Of a stretch of DNA of 64,000 nt, positions 37,350 through 46,902 are shown piece by piece. This DNA is from an uncultured Alphaproteobacteria bacterium (lineage in GTDB: Bacteria; Pseudomonadota; Alphaproteobacteria; HIMB59; GCA-002718135), in the NCBI GenBank assembly GCA_902553005.1, contig CACDIK010000002.1:26192-90191 (forward strand), written 5' to 3'. Below the pieces are notes generated by a model. That model saw only the letters and a list, made by a program, of their open reading frames with translations. It was not told where the DNA came from and made no database searches. Each line of letters opens with the position of its first letter. The stretch's first letter is position 1. A program made the translations under genes and the position numbers.

Positions 37350-37940
37350 ATGCACCAAAAATTTATACTAGCTAGTTCAAGCAAATCTAGATACAAAATA
37401 TTAAAAAACGCAGGATTAAACTTCACACAAAAAAAACCAAATTGCAACGAAGAGGATATTAAAAAAACTATTAATAGAAAAACAAAACCTGAGATTTTTG
37501 CAAAAAAACTTTCTTATGAAAAAGCAAGAAGTGTAAGTATAAAAAAATTGTATGCTAATAAGATTGTTTTGGGCTGTGATACAGTCATTTATCACAATGG
37601 AAAAATTTTAGATAAAGTAAACTCTATTGATAAGGCCAAAAAAAAAATCAAGTCTTTATCAGGAAAGGAACACCTAATAGTATCAGGTCTAACTATTTGT
37701 TTGAACGGCTACAAGATTTGGGAAAATTACGAAAAAACTCATGTTAAAATAAGAAAACTTAATAACAATGAAATAAATACATATCTAAAAAAAACAGGCA
37801 AACAAATACTAAGCTCCGTAGGGTGTTATCAAATAGAAAGTTTAGGACCAAATATTATTGAGAGCATAAAGGGGGATTATTTTAATGTTATGGGATTACC
37901 TTTATTTAATTTACTAGATTATTTATATTCAAAAAAATGA
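37350..37940 (+). CDS. maf: Maf family nucleotide pyrophosphatase
   Basis: 196 aa from the ATG at 37350, which places the family start KFILASSSKSR two residues in; the GTG at 37317 would add a hydrophobic tail. Maf proteins hydrolyse dTTP/UTP or m7GTP-type nucleotides and are linked to septum formation. LGCDTVIYHNGKIL carries the catalytic Asp near residue 73. Its end overlaps aroE (ATGA), starting the rightward run maf-aroE-coaE-dnaQ away from the origin-like gap. Confidence 0.9.
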   Translation: MHQKFILASSSKSRYKILKNAGLNFTQKKPNCNEEDIKKTINRKTKPEIFAKKLSYEKARSVSIKKLYANKIVLGCDTVIYHNGKILDKVNSIDKAKKKIKSLSGKEHLIVSGLTICLNGYKIWENYEKTHVKIRKLNNNEINTYLKKTGKQILSSVGCYQIESLGPNIIESIKGDYFNVMGLPLFNLLDYLYSKK

Positions 37941-38722
37941 AAAAACTTTACGTAGTTGGGAACAAAGCATCTAAAAGTCTTTCACCAACAATATTTAACT
38001 ATTGGTTTAAAAAATATAACATTAAAGCAAGATACGGGTATTTAGAGCTTACAGAAAAAAACTTTCATAATAAAATAAAAGATGTTTTGGAAAAAAAAGA
38101 TACGCTTGGTTTAAATGTTACCATTCCATTTAAAAACAAAATTATAAAACATCTTGGCAAAATAGACGCTCATGCAAAAAAAATTGGTGCAGTAAATTGT
38201 GTAACAAATAAAAAAACTATAAGTGGAACGAATACTGATTGGACAGGGTATTACAAAACCCTACCAAACATAAAAAAAACTAAAAATAGAAAAGTTATTA
38301 TTTTGGGTTATGGAGGCGCATCACACGCTATTCACTATGTTTTAAAGAAGAGGGGTTTTAAGGATATTTTAATTTTCAATAGATCTAAGAAAAAAATTAA
38401 ATATTCAAAAAACACTGAGTATACAAAAAAATATAGTGATCTTCAAACACACCTTGAAGGAGTTTTTTTAATAATTAATACTACACCAATAAACCCTGTG
38501 TTGAAAAAACACTTAAAACTTATTACCAAATCCACAATTGTAAGCGACATTGTTTACAGCCCAAAAAAAACTTCGTTTCTCAAACAGTTTCCGAAGAATA
38601 AAAAAATTTATGGAATATCAATGTTGATAGAACAGGCCAAACCGTGTTTTAAGATGTGGTTTGGTAAAAACCCATCTGTAGATGCAAAAATGCTTAAGGC
38701 TATTTATAAAAAAATTAAATGA
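37937..38722 (+). CDS. aroE: Shikimate dehydrogenase
   Basis: 261 aa, NADPH-dependent reduction of 3-dehydroshikimate in the aromatic amino-acid pathway. SKSLSPTIFN at residues 12-21 binds shikimate, NVTIPFK near 60-66 contains the catalytic Lys, GTNTDWTGY near 92-100 has the conserved Asn/Asp, and ILGYGGASHA near 121-130 binds NADP. Overlaps both maf and coaE by 4 bp. Confidence 0.96.
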   Translation: MKKLYVVGNKASKSLSPTIFNYWFKKYNIKARYGYLELTEKNFHNKIKDVLEKKDTLGLNVTIPFKNKIIKHLGKIDAHAKKIGAVNCVTNKKTISGTNTDWTGYYKTLPNIKKTKNRKVIILGYGGASHAIHYVLKKRGFKDILIFNRSKKKIKYSKNTEYTKKYSDLQTHLEGVFLIINTTPINPVLKKHLKLITKSTIVSDIVYSPKKTSFLKQFPKNKKIYGISMLIEQAKPCFKMWFGKNPSVDAKMLKAIYKKIK

Positions 38723-39309
38723 CAAAAACCATAGCAATAACAGGTGGCATAGGGTCAGGTAAATCAACCTTTTGTAGTAAATTAAAAGAAAAAGGATTTA
38801 AAATTCACAGCTCAGATGAGCAGGTGGCTAAAATATATAAAAACCCTGAAAAAAAATTTCTTACTTATTTACACACCATAGGGTTATCTAAGTCTATTTC
38901 AAAAAAAAACATAGATAAAAAAATTATATCAAAGATTATTTTTGAAAACAAACAGATAAGAAAAAAGCTTGAGTTATACATATTTAAAATAGTTAGAAAA
39001 AAGAGGTCTGATTTTATAAAAAAAGAAAAAAGAAAAAAAACAAGATTAATATTTATTGATATACCATTATTATTTGAAAACAATTTAGAGAAACAGTTCA
39101 GCATAGTAATATCAATAATAGCCTCCAAACCAGTAAGGCTAAAAAGATTAAAAAAAACAAGAAAAATGAGTGAAAACCAATTTAAGAATATAATCCGATC
39201 TCAAACATCAGACATTATAAGAAAAAAGAAATCTGATTATGTTATTTATAACAACTCGACATTAAAGGATTATAAAATTAAGATTAATAAGCTAATAAGT
39301 AAACTTTAG
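38719..39309 (+). CDS. coaE: Dephospho-CoA kinase
   Basis: 196 aa, last step of CoA synthesis. Walker A GGIGSGKST at residues 8-16; the HSSDEQVAKIY segment near 30-40 is the substrate-binding Asp region; IFIDIPLLFEN near 111-121 is characteristic. Very Lys-rich. Overlaps aroE by 4 bp; dnaQ starts 8 bp later. Confidence 0.95.
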   Translation: MTKTIAITGGIGSGKSTFCSKLKEKGFKIHSSDEQVAKIYKNPEKKFLTYLHTIGLSKSISKKNIDKKIISKIIFENKQIRKKLELYIFKIVRKKRSDFIKKEKRKKTRLIFIDIPLLFENNLEKQFSIVISIIASKPVRLKRLKKTRKMSENQFKNIIRSQTSDIIRKKKSDYVIYNNSTLKDYKIKINKLISKL

Positions 39310-39317
39310 TTAAAACA

Positions 39318-39992
39318 ATGAGAGAAATAGTAATTGATACAGAAACCACGGGCCTTGATTATAAGACTGGTGACAGAATAATAGAAGTTGGTTGTGTGGA
39401 ACTCAAAAATTTTATTCCTACAGGAAACACACTCCAATTTTATTGCAAACCAGACAGAAGTATAAGCGAAGGGGCAAAAAATATCGTAGGTCTTTCAGAT
39501 GATTTTCTTAATCAACAAAAACCATTTGAAGAAAACCATAAAGAGCTCTTAAATTTTTTGAAAAAAGACACATTGATAATTCACAATGCATCATTTGATT
39601 TAGGTTTTATAAATAATGAGCTATCAATCTTAGGATTACCTCATTTAGATAATCCAGTAGTTGATACAGTTTCTCTTGCAAGAGAAGTTCTAAATACAAG
39701 AATAGCTAACCTCGACTATTTGTGTAGAAGATTTAACATTGATTTATCAGATAGATCATTTCACGGAGCCTTACTTGACTCCCAACTTCTAGCCGCAGTT
39801 TATTTAGAGTTAAGAGGAGGTAAGCAATTTTCTATGGAGCTGAATTCAAACATTGATGAAAAAAACACACAAATTACCAACAAAAATGAAACAAAAACCA
39901 AAATAATAGAAGTTAATAAAGAAGATTATCTTGCCCATAAAGAAATGTTAAAAAAACTAAAAAACCCCCTCTGGAAAAAATTTAACTATTAA
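39318..39992 (+). CDS. dnaQ: DNA polymerase III epsilon (proofreading exonuclease)
   Basis: 224 aa, 3'-5' exonuclease of the DEDDh type. ExoI: IDTETTG at residues 6-12 (Asp and Glu ligands); ExoII: HNASFDLGF near 90-98; ExoIII: HGALLDSQLLA near 155-165. The C-terminal tail that binds the alpha subunit is present. It follows coaE in the usual alphaproteobacterial order; the secB gene often found next is absent here. Confidence 0.96.
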   Translation: MREIVIDTETTGLDYKTGDRIIEVGCVELKNFIPTGNTLQFYCKPDRSISEGAKNIVGLSDDFLNQQKPFEENHKELLNFLKKDTLIIHNASFDLGFINNELSILGLPHLDNPVVDTVSLAREVLNTRIANLDYLCRRFNIDLSDRSFHGALLDSQLLAAVYLELRGGKQFSMELNSNIDEKNTQITNKNETKTKIIEVNKEDYLAHKEMLKKLKNPLWKKFNY

Positions 39993-40022
39993 TATTTAAA
40001 AAAGTTATTATATTAAAATCAA

Positions 40023-40604
40023 ATGATTTACGGCGACCTTCAATTTTTTGATATTCTAATTTTTGCAGCTATTGCTGGTTTTATTATTTATAGATTGAGG
40101 AGTGTTCTAGGGAAAAGAACAGGGTTTCAAAAAAATATTTCAGAACCAAAACCTCAAGAAACCAAAAAACAAGAAGATATTCAAAAAATACCATCACTAA
40201 TGGATAATGAGACAAAGCTTGAGGCTGTATATAAAAAAGTAAATAATTTTAATCACAGAGAGTTTCTTGAAGGTGCCAAGAAAGCCTTTGAAATCATAAT
40301 TTCATCTTTCAACAATGGAGATAAAAAAACACTGAAAAATCTTGTGTCTAAAGATGTTTATTCTGCTTTTGAAAAAGCGATTGATGAAAAAACAAACAAT
40401 CCAGAATCACAATTTTATTCACTTATTGTAGAGGGTATCGCAGATGCGAAAGTAGAAAAGGACACAATATCAATATCGGTCAATTTTATTAGTGAACAGA
40501 TGTTAAATAATGATGAGGGTTCTATTGTTAAAAATAAAGACACCTGGACTTTTGAAAAACCAGTAAACTCTACTAGTCCTATATGGATATTAACGCAAAC
40601 TTAA
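40023..40604 (+). CDS. Tim44-like domain protein (TimA)
   Basis: 193 aa with one N-terminal transmembrane segment (ILIFAAIAGFIIYRL, about residues 11-25), a linker, and a C-terminal Tim44-like fold beginning near FLEGAKKAFEIIISSFNNGD (given by its FLEGAKKAFE core). Membrane-anchored, cytoplasm-facing or periplasmic; bacterial Tim44 relatives are of unclear function. Its place after dnaQ matches other alphaproteobacteria. Confidence 0.88.
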   Translation: MIYGDLQFFDILIFAAIAGFIIYRLRSVLGKRTGFQKNISEPKPQETKKQEDIQKIPSLMDNETKLEAVYKKVNNFNHREFLEGAKKAFEIIISSFNNGDKKTLKNLVSKDVYSAFEKAIDEKTNNPESQFYSLIVEGIADAKVEKDTISISVNFISEQMLNNDEGSIVKNKDTWTFEKPVNSTSPIWILTQT

Positions 40605-40607
40605 TAT

Positions 40608-41036
40608 TTGTCTTTTAAAGAACTCAAAGACCGAATTAAAAAAAACGAGGGTTATTCTGACAAGCCTTATCAAGATCAATTAGGGTTTTATACTATTGGT
40701 TATGGTCATCTTATTACAGAAAAAGATAATAAATATTACATTAAAAAATTTAAAAAAAAATATTTTGAAGAATTGTTTGAGATAGACTTTAATAAAGCAC
40801 ACGAACAATACAAAAAAAAATTTTTTAAAAAAGGCCACACAACTTCAGAGGAGGAGTTATTAATAGAAATGATTTTTCAACTTGGAGCAAAAGGTGTCTC
40901 TAAATTTAAGAAAATGCTCTATTTTCTAAACAAAAAACAAAAATTCATGGCATCACTAGAGATGTTAGACAGTTTGTGGTATTTGCAAACACCGGAAAGA
41001 GTAAAGAATTTAATAAAAAACTATACAAAAAAATAA
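40608..41036 (+). CDS. GH24 (T4-type) lysozyme in the mltA slot
   Basis: 142 aa, TTG start 3 bp after the Tim44 stop. It matches phage-type lysozyme: Glu14-x8-Asp23-x5-Thr29, the same catalytic triad spacing as T4 lysozyme (Glu11, Asp20, Thr26), in the context KKNEGYSDKPYQDQLGFYT, then IGYGHLI. The C-terminal helical part includes QLGAKGVSKFKKML. It would cleave peptidoglycan. There is no signal peptide or membrane segment, so its route to the wall is not obvious. Related genomes place the lytic transglycosylase mltA between Tim44 and smr. Its stop overlaps the smr start (TAATG). Confidence 0.85.
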   Translation: MSFKELKDRIKKNEGYSDKPYQDQLGFYTIGYGHLITEKDNKYYIKKFKKKYFEELFEIDFNKAHEQYKKKFFKKGHTTSEEELLIEMIFQLGAKGVSKFKKMLYFLNKKQKFMASLEMLDSLWYLQTPERVKNLIKNYTKK

Positions 41037-41575
41037 TGGATGAAGATTTTTTTCTAAAAAATATGAAAGGTGTAAAACCTTTTAAAAAAGATACCTCTAT
41101 AGTTAAAACGAAAACAACTAATAAAAAAAATGTAAAATTAGATAAAAAAACTAATACTAAAAATACCAGCAAAAAAACAATAACTGAACACAAAGTTAGT
41201 AGCTCAGAGTTTAAATTATCATTTGGTGAGGTTAATAAGGAGCTTAAGAGAGGAAAAATTAATATAGACAGAAGAATTGATCTTCATGGATACGGTTTAC
41301 TCGAAGCGCATGAAAAATTTATAAGTGAGGTGAAAAAAAATTATAACAAGAATAAAAGATGTTTGCTTATAATTACTGGAAAGGGTGTTCATAAAAAAAA
41401 TCAAAATGAGCAAGACACAAACCCTAAACTTTTCTATGGAAAGATTAAAAACTCAATAATAAACTGGATAAACGAAGACAATCTTAAGAAATATATCCTA
41501 ACATATCAAGATGCGGGTTTTGAACATGGGGGTGACGGAGCTCTTTTTGTCTATTTAAGAAAAAAAAAGCTTTAA
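41036..41575 (+). CDS. Smr domain protein
   Basis: 179 aa from the ATG at 41036 that overlaps the lysozyme stop; an in-frame ATG at 40976 lies within the lysozyme gene and adds an unlikely extension. N-terminal Lys-rich linker, then the Smr domain: RIDLHGYGLLEA (LDLHG motif) and LLIITGKGVHK (TGxG motif), ending in HGGDGALFVYLR. Small MutS-related nuclease-type domain; function in alphaproteobacteria unknown. Shares a TTAA stop with the convergent DUF3108 gene. Confidence 0.92.
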   Translation: MDEDFFLKNMKGVKPFKKDTSIVKTKTTNKKNVKLDKKTNTKNTSKKTITEHKVSSSEFKLSFGEVNKELKRGKINIDRRIDLHGYGLLEAHEKFISEVKKNYNKNKRCLLIITGKGVHKKNQNEQDTNPKLFYGKIKNSIINWINEDNLKKYILTYQDAGFEHGGDGALFVYLRKKKL

Positions 41576-42246
41576 ATTCTTTCTAACTTAAATACCCTTT
41601 TTTTGAAATGAATAAGAATTTCATATGGAAGTAAATCATCTTTAACTAAAAATTCAATTTTTTTTAAATCATTTCTTTTATGGTCAGCCCAAATATTTAC
41701 ATAGTCTTCAATTTCTAAAATTATATTTCCGTCCTCACTTTTGTTTTGTTTAAGTGTGTAAATTCTTCTCCCATCAATTGTTTTTGCCTCATTTTCTCCA
41801 TGTAAAATATTTATAAAAGAGGTAATTGGGTCAAAATATAAATATAACTCTTCTAGGTCTACTCTAGCTATTTCTTCTTCTATAGGCTCTTGTTTTAATT
41901 CAATTAAATAATCATCAAAAGACATTTTAACTATTTTTGTTTTCTTATTAGTTTTCCAAAACTGTTTATAATTTTGGGTCTTAAATATGTTGTTTTCAAT
42001 AACCCCAGTTGAAAGATAACTTCCTTCAAATTTATATAAAGGTGAAAAAATGCCAGAATTTTTCAAATTAATTTCTGTTTGATAAATATTATCATTAATA
42101 TTTAATGACCAACTAAAATTACCAATTTTTATTCCTGTTGTGCTGACTTTATATTCTGCACTAAAATTATTTGCATAGGATGTGTTAATTACAAATATAA
42201 TAAAAAATACTAGAAATTTATTCAAACACAACCTCGTAAACATCAA
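41572..42246 (-). CDS. DUF3108 domain periplasmic protein
   Basis: 224 aa with a signal peptide (FLVFFIIFVINTSYA, cleavage about residue 25). The mature part begins FSAEYKVSTTGIKIGNFSWSL (parts: AEYKVSTTGIKIG), typical of DUF3108, predicted beta-rich envelope proteins of unknown role. It is the last gene of a leftward run with the ArnT-like gene and overlaps it by 29 bp, implying a linked envelope job. A shorter start at the next ATG is possible. Confidence 0.78.
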   Translation of the reverse strand: MMFTRLCLNKFLVFFIIFVINTSYANNFSAEYKVSTTGIKIGNFSWSLNINDNIYQTEINLKNSGIFSPLYKFEGSYLSTGVIENNIFKTQNYKQFWKTNKKTKIVKMSFDDYLIELKQEPIEEEIARVDLEELYLYFDPITSFINILHGENEAKTIDGRRIYTLKQNKSEDGNIILEIEDYVNIWADHKRNDLKKIEFLVKDDLLPYEILIHFKKRVFKLERI

Positions 42247-43603
42247 GTTTTCTCTTTGTAAATTTCTGATCAGGTGAATTTATTTTTAACACCTTATATT
42301 CTTTCTCTAAATAATTAATATCTGAGGGGCTCCCAATTAAAGTAAAGTTTTCATTTATATTTTTATTAAGAGGAGATACTATTTTAAAGTGGTTTGTTAT
42401 TTCACTACCTTCTTTATGTGGCATATAGAAATTAATATCCTTATCTCTTAATTCAAAATTAAGGCTTGAAAATAAAAGCCTATCTGAAACCACTATATTT
42501 TTTACAACACCATCTGAAGAACCACTGTAAATTTTTAGAGCATAATCATTTATACCACTTATTCGGTCAAAAATTTTAGACGGATAGCTCATTCCAATCA
42601 TTACAAAAAGAATTAAGCAGATAATAAAATTAAACATGTAATTAGCTATCTTTAAAAAAGAATTATTAATTCTAATATATAAAAGAGCAAATAAAGAAAT
42701 TAAAGCTGGAGCAGCCCAATTTGCATTAGCTCTGACAATAATAGCTTCTACTAAAACAATTAAAATTATAGGCATAGAAAATATTAAAAAAATTTTTTGA
42801 ATATAGTTCCATTTATTAAATCCAAATATCCCACCCAAAACCATAAACGGGCCTAACATTAAAACTTGAATTAACAAAAATTCTAAACCTCTAATGAGAT
42901 CTATTTCAATATTTGAAAAATTTGCATTATCTGCAGTATGCTGAAGTGTTATCCAGTCATTATTAAAGTTCCAAATAATATTTGGTATGATAATTATAAA
43001 TACACATAGAATAGTAAGACTAAAACCAAATAAATTATCGAAAAAAATTTTTCTAAATCTTTTATCAAATAAAATTAAAACAAATAAACAAATTATAAAA
43101 TATATAGCTGCATATTTTGACAAAAAACTTAACCCCAGAAAAATACCTAATAATATAAAATTTTTTAAACTTTGTTCACTATTGATCTTAATTAATTCAT
43201 TAAGTGAAAGTGTCCAAAATAATAATAAAAAAAGATCAGTACTAATGATAAAAGATGAAAAAGAAACAGCGGGTATAAATAAAAAAATTAAACAACCGGC
43301 AAATGAATCTTTTTTATTTAATCCAGAGTTAAATAAAAGATTATAAATACTCCAGGCAATCAATAAATACACAAACGATGGGAGAAGTTTTAATGAAAAA
43401 AAACTACTACCTAATATTTCCGTATAAACTCTTATTATCCAGGACAAAAAAGGGGGCTTCGAAAAATAACCAAAATCAATATCTTTTGACCATAACCAAT
43501 ACTGTGCCTCATCACCAAACAAATTAAAAGTAGTTAAATTTAATGCGCCTATTTTTAATAAAAGTAAAACGATGAATGAGGGCAATAGAAACTTATTTAG
43601 CAT
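42218..43603 (-). CDS. ArnT-like GT-C glycosyltransferase
   Basis: 461 aa from the ATG at 43603 (MLNKFLLPSF); an upstream ATG at 43624 overlaps the previous gene further. Polytopic membrane protein with about 10-12 hydrophobic segments. The first periplasmic loop carries FGDEAQYWLW, the GT-C D-E motif, followed by GYFSKPPFLSW. This matches GT39/GT83 enzymes (ArnT, RgtA), which move sugars from undecaprenyl carriers onto lipid A or other envelope glycans. Linked to a PAP2 phosphatase upstream, suggesting a lipid A modification unit (inference). Confidence 0.8.
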   Translation of the reverse strand: MLNKFLLPSFIVLLLLKIGALNLTTFNLFGDEAQYWLWSKDIDFGYFSKPPFLSWIIRVYTEILGSSFFSLKLLPSFVYLLIAWSIYNLLFNSGLNKKDSFAGCLIFLFIPAVSFSSFIISTDLFLLLFWTLSLNELIKINSEQSLKNFILLGIFLGLSFLSKYAAIYFIICLFVLILFDKRFRKIFFDNLFGFSLTILCVFIIIIPNIIWNFNNDWITLQHTADNANFSNIEIDLIRGLEFLLIQVLMLGPFMVLGGIFGFNKWNYIQKIFLIFSMPIILIVLVEAIIVRANANWAAPALISLFALLYIRINNSFLKIANYMFNFIICLILFVMIGMSYPSKIFDRISGINDYALKIYSGSSDGVVKNIVVSDRLLFSSLNFELRDKDINFYMPHKEGSEITNHFKIVSPLNKNINENFTLIGSPSDINYLEKEYKVLKINSPDQKFTKRKLDVYEVVFE

Positions 43604-44927
43604 AATATTTTTTATACAATTCAAATAAAACTATATTTAAAATTACAATTAAAAAACCAGCAAAAAAAATGTCACTTAAGAAATGACCACCAGCCATTAT
43701 TCTAATTAAACCTAGTACTAAACCAGCAAAAGCACTTGCATAGAGAAAAATTATTTTTTTTGTAATTAAATATAGAATTATAATTGAAAACCCAACAGAA
43801 GCATCGCCTGAAACAAAAGAGCAATTTGTTTCGCAAGCGTTGCTTATTTCAAACCACGGCGAAAAAGTTTCTTTTCCACCTAATTGTAAAATATCATTTG
43901 GTCTAGCCCTCCCCCATAAATTTTTAAGTATCAGGTTTACAAAAATTAACACCCCAACAATTTGAGAACCCCACAACAAAACTATTTCCTTGATAGAAAA
44001 TTTATAATTAAAAAAAATTTTATCAATTTTAGTGAAACGCCCAACTATTGGTAAAATTAAAATATAAATAAGTATTAATGGTAATAAAATATCTCGAAAA
44101 AATATTGAGGTTAAATCAAAACTTTGTAAAGCAAACTGTTGTGATCCATAATAAAACAAACCTGAAATATACAAATCTATGGATGGACCTGAAGTAATAA
44201 ACACACAACTAATTACCAAAAATAATACATAATTATAAATCTCTGAATTGTCTTCAGGCAACAAATTCGAAAATTTATATTGGGCATATTTCTTTTCTAA
44301 GATTGTGTTTATAATTTTGAAAGATATAAGTGCTAATACAGCGCCGGCAACAATGTCAGTAAAAAAGTGAGCACCAACTACAACTCTACTCAAAGCAATA
44401 ACAGACGCTAAAAGATAAAAAAAATATTTTAGTTTTGGAAAAGTGGCTACAAGAATAAAACAAATTATAAATATAGTTGATGAATGGCCTGAAGGAAAGG
44501 AATGAAAATTTGAGTCGAAAGTAAAAAAATTAAAACCAAAAGAGTCCTCAAAATTTGTGTGATTGGGTCTTGGTCTACCAACAATATGCTTCAGAACCTG
44601 AGTTACAACTCCAACAACCAAAATATAAAAAAAAGACGATACAAAAAAATTACTTATATTTTTTTGTTTTTCAATTTTTATAAATTCTAATCTGTTGTTC
44701 AAATAAACAACACCAAATCCAATAACAGAAATAGCAAAATACCAAGACGAGCTCCCGAGCCTTGTTATGTCTACAAAAAATTCTTTTAAATAAACACTAT
44801 TAAGACTTTTATTAAAATCTTTAAAATAATTATACAGCCCTAGATCTAAATTGAATGATATGAAAACATTTAAAGATATTATTAAAAGAACAAGTAGCTC
44901 AATTCTTATATTTTTAAAAAGACTCAT
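43593..44927 (-). CDS. Double-domain PAP2 phosphatase
   Basis: 444-aa polytopic membrane protein with two PAP2 domains in tandem. Domain 1 (about residues 40-200) is fully canonical: KHIVGRPRP, SFPSGHSS and SRVVVGAHFFTD. Domain 2 (about 240-440) has KNLWGRARP and IRIMAGGHFLSD, but the middle motif reads CSFVSGDAS, with Asp instead of the His of PSGH. PAP2 enzymes remove phosphate from lipid carriers or lipid A. Domain 2 may be altered in activity. Overlaps the ArnT-like gene by 11 bp. Confidence 0.82.
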   Translation of the reverse strand: MSLFKNIRIELLVLLIISLNVFISFNLDLGLYNYFKDFNKSLNSVYLKEFFVDITRLGSSSWYFAISVIGFGVVYLNNRLEFIKIEKQKNISNFFVSSFFYILVVGVVTQVLKHIVGRPRPNHTNFEDSFGFNFFTFDSNFHSFPSGHSSTIFIICFILVATFPKLKYFFYLLASVIALSRVVVGAHFFTDIVAGAVLALISFKIINTILEKKYAQYKFSNLLPEDNSEIYNYVLFLVISCVFITSGPSIDLYISGLFYYGSQQFALQSFDLTSIFFRDILLPLILIYILILPIVGRFTKIDKIFFNYKFSIKEIVLLWGSQIVGVLIFVNLILKNLWGRARPNDILQLGGKETFSPWFEISNACETNCSFVSGDASVGFSIIILYLITKKIIFLYASAFAGLVLGLIRIMAGGHFLSDIFFAGFLIVILNIVLFELYKKYYAK

Positions 44928-44956
44928 TTTATAATTTTTAAAAAATTAAATGAGCT

Positions 44957-46270
44957 TTACAATATAAACTTCGATAAGTCCTGACTTTTAATAAGTTCTC
45001 CTAGGCTATTTTCAACGTATTCTTTATTAATTATTATTTCTGTAGGGCCTATATCTGAGGCTGTATAACTAACCTCTTCAAGTAGCTTTTCCATTACAGT
45101 ATGAAGCCTTCTGGCGCCTATATTTTCTACATTCTGGTTTATCTCTGTAGATAAAGAGGCAATGGTATCAATTCCATCTTCTTCAAATTTCAAATCAACT
45201 TTCTCTGTTCCAAGAAGTCCTTGATATTGCTTTATCAAGCTGTTTTGTGTTTCAGTAAGAATAAGTTTAAAATCTTTTTTACTAAGACTATCAAGCTCGA
45301 CCCTAATTGGCAATCTACCTTGAAGTTCAGGTAGCATGTCTGATGGTTTTGATAAGTGAAATGCCCCAGAGGCAATGAACAAAATATAATCTGTCTTTAC
45401 AACACCATATTTTGTAGTAACCGCGGTTCCCTCAATGAGTGGTAATAAATCTCTTTGAACACCTTCTCTTGAAACATCCGCACCACTTCTATCAGCTCTA
45501 GAAGTAATTTTATCTATTTCATCTATAAAAACGATACCATTTTGCTCTACATCATCCAATGCCCTTGAGTTTATTTTATCTTTATCTAAAAGTTTATCTG
45601 TTTCCTCATTTAACAAATATGCATGAGAATCTTTAACACTCATTTTTTTCATTTTCTTTTGGTTACCAAAACCTTTTCCAAATACATCACCTAAATTAAT
45701 CATACCCATTTGAGAACCAGGCATTCCAGGTATATCCATAGTTGGTAAACTTAAATTTGCATTAGCTGAAACTGGAATCTCAACTTCATTATCATTTAAA
45801 TCACCTGATCTTAATTTTTTCCTAAAATTATCTCGAGTCGCTGGCGTTGAACTTTTAGAAACTAAAACATCTAAAATTCTTTCTTCTGCATTTTTTTCTG
45901 CTTTTGCCTTTACCTCTTGACCCATTTGTATTTTTGTTTTTGTAATACTTATTTCAACGAGATCTCTTATTATTTGCTCAACATCTCTACCAACATATCC
46001 AACTTCTGTAAATTTAGTAGCCTCAACCTTAACAAAAGGTGCATTTGCTAACTTAGCAAGCCTCCTTGATATTTCTGTTTTTCCACAACCTGTTGGACCA
46101 ACCATTAAAATATTTTTTGGTACAATTTCTTCTTTTAAAGAATCATCAAGTTGTTTTCTTCTCCATCTATTTCTTAAAGCAACTGCAACAGCTTTTTTTG
46201 CTTTGTTCTGACCAATAATAAACTTATCTAATTCAGAAACAATTTCTCTTGGGCTAAAACTAGATTCCAT
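44957..46270 (-). CDS. hslU: HslU, ATPase subunit of the HslVU protease
   Basis: 437-aa AAA+ unfoldase. Walker [13 protein letters not shown] near residues 54-65, N-terminal [23 protein letters not shown] motif (parts: [23 protein letters not shown]), Walker B FIDEIDK near 250. C-terminus ends DLSKFIL, the tail that docks in HslV. It starts 2 bp after hslV ends; probably co-transcribed from the heat-shock type promoter upstream of hslV. Confidence 0.97.
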   Translation of the reverse strand: MESSFSPREIVSELDKFIIGQNKAKKAVAVALRNRWRRKQLDDSLKEEIVPKNILMVGPTGCGKTEISRRLAKLANAPFVKVEATKFTEVGYVGRDVEQIIRDLVEISITKTKIQMGQEVKAKAEKNAEERILDVLVSKSSTPATRDNFRKKLRSGDLNDNEVEIPVSANANLSLPTMDIPGMPGSQMGMINLGDVFGKGFGNQKKMKKMSVKDSHAYLLNEETDKLLDKDKINSRALDDVEQNGIVFIDEIDKITSRADRSGADVSREGVQRDLLPLIEGTAVTTKYGVVKTDYILFIASGAFHLSKPSDMLPELQGRLPIRVELDSLSKKDFKLILTETQNSLIKQYQGLLGTEKVDLKFEEDGIDTIASLSTEINQNVENIGARRLHTVMEKLLEEVSYTASDIGPTEIIINKEYVENSLGELIKSQDLSKFIL

Positions 46271-46272
46271 AT

Positions 46273-46821
46273 TTAAAGCTCGATTGTTTCAGAAATTATA
46301 TTATGGTTTGTATAAATACAAATGTCTGCAGCTATATTAAGTGATTCTAAAGCAATTTCTTTTGCGTTCATTTTTGTATTTTTCATCAATGCTTTAGCGG
46401 CACTATTTGCGTATGGTCCTCCAGAACCTATTGCAAGTATTCCGTCGTCAGATTCAATTACATCACCAGTACCAGATAACAATAAACTTACATCCTTATC
46501 AGCGACGATCATCATTGCTTCTAATCTTCTTAAATATCTATCCGTTCTCCAATCTTTAGCTAATTCTACACAAGCTCTTTTAAGTTGGTTCTTATATTGA
46601 TCTAACTTTCCCTCTAATCTTTCAAATAAAGCAAACGCATCTGCAGTTGATCCTGCAAAACCAGATATAACGGTTTCATCAACACCAAGCCTTCTAATTT
46701 TTTTTACATTTGATTTCATTACAGTATTACCAAGACTGGCCTGACCATCACCCGCAATAACTACAAGATTATCTTTTCTAATTCCTACAATAGTTGTTGA
46801 TTTAATAATATTTTTTTCCAT
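46273..46821 (-). CDS. hslV: HslV, peptidase subunit of the HslVU protease
   Basis: 182 aa, threonine peptidase resembling proteasome beta subunits. An 8-residue propeptide (MEKNIIKS) would be removed to expose the catalytic Thr9 of [19 protein letters not shown] (named by TTIVG and VVIAGDGQ). [15 protein letters not shown] lies near the middle-to-end as expected. Divergent from hisB with an 81-bp spacer that contains an RpoH-like promoter. Confidence 0.97.
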   Translation of the reverse strand: MEKNIIKSTTIVGIRKDNLVVIAGDGQASLGNTVMKSNVKKIRRLGVDETVISGFAGSTADAFALFERLEGKLDQYKNQLKRACVELAKDWRTDRYLRRLEAMMIVADKDVSLLLSGTGDVIESDDGILAIGSGGPYANSAAKALMKNTKMNAKEIALESLNIAADICIYTNHNIISETIEL

Positions 46822-46830
46822 TAATTGATA

Positions 46831-46858
46831 AGATGGCTATTTAATTATTTTTATCAAG
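46831..46858 (-). promoter_or_regulatory. RpoH (sigma-32)-type promoter for hslVU
   Basis: Read on the minus strand: CTTGAT (46858-46853), 14-nt spacer, AGCCATCT (46838-46831), against the consensus CTTGAA-N13/14-CCCCATNT. The -10 is only about 10 bases from the ATG, so the transcript would be nearly leaderless. Confidence 0.45.
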
Positions 46859-46902
46859 TAATTTACCTAGAATAAATCATATTTCACTGATATTAGGCAA
46901 AA

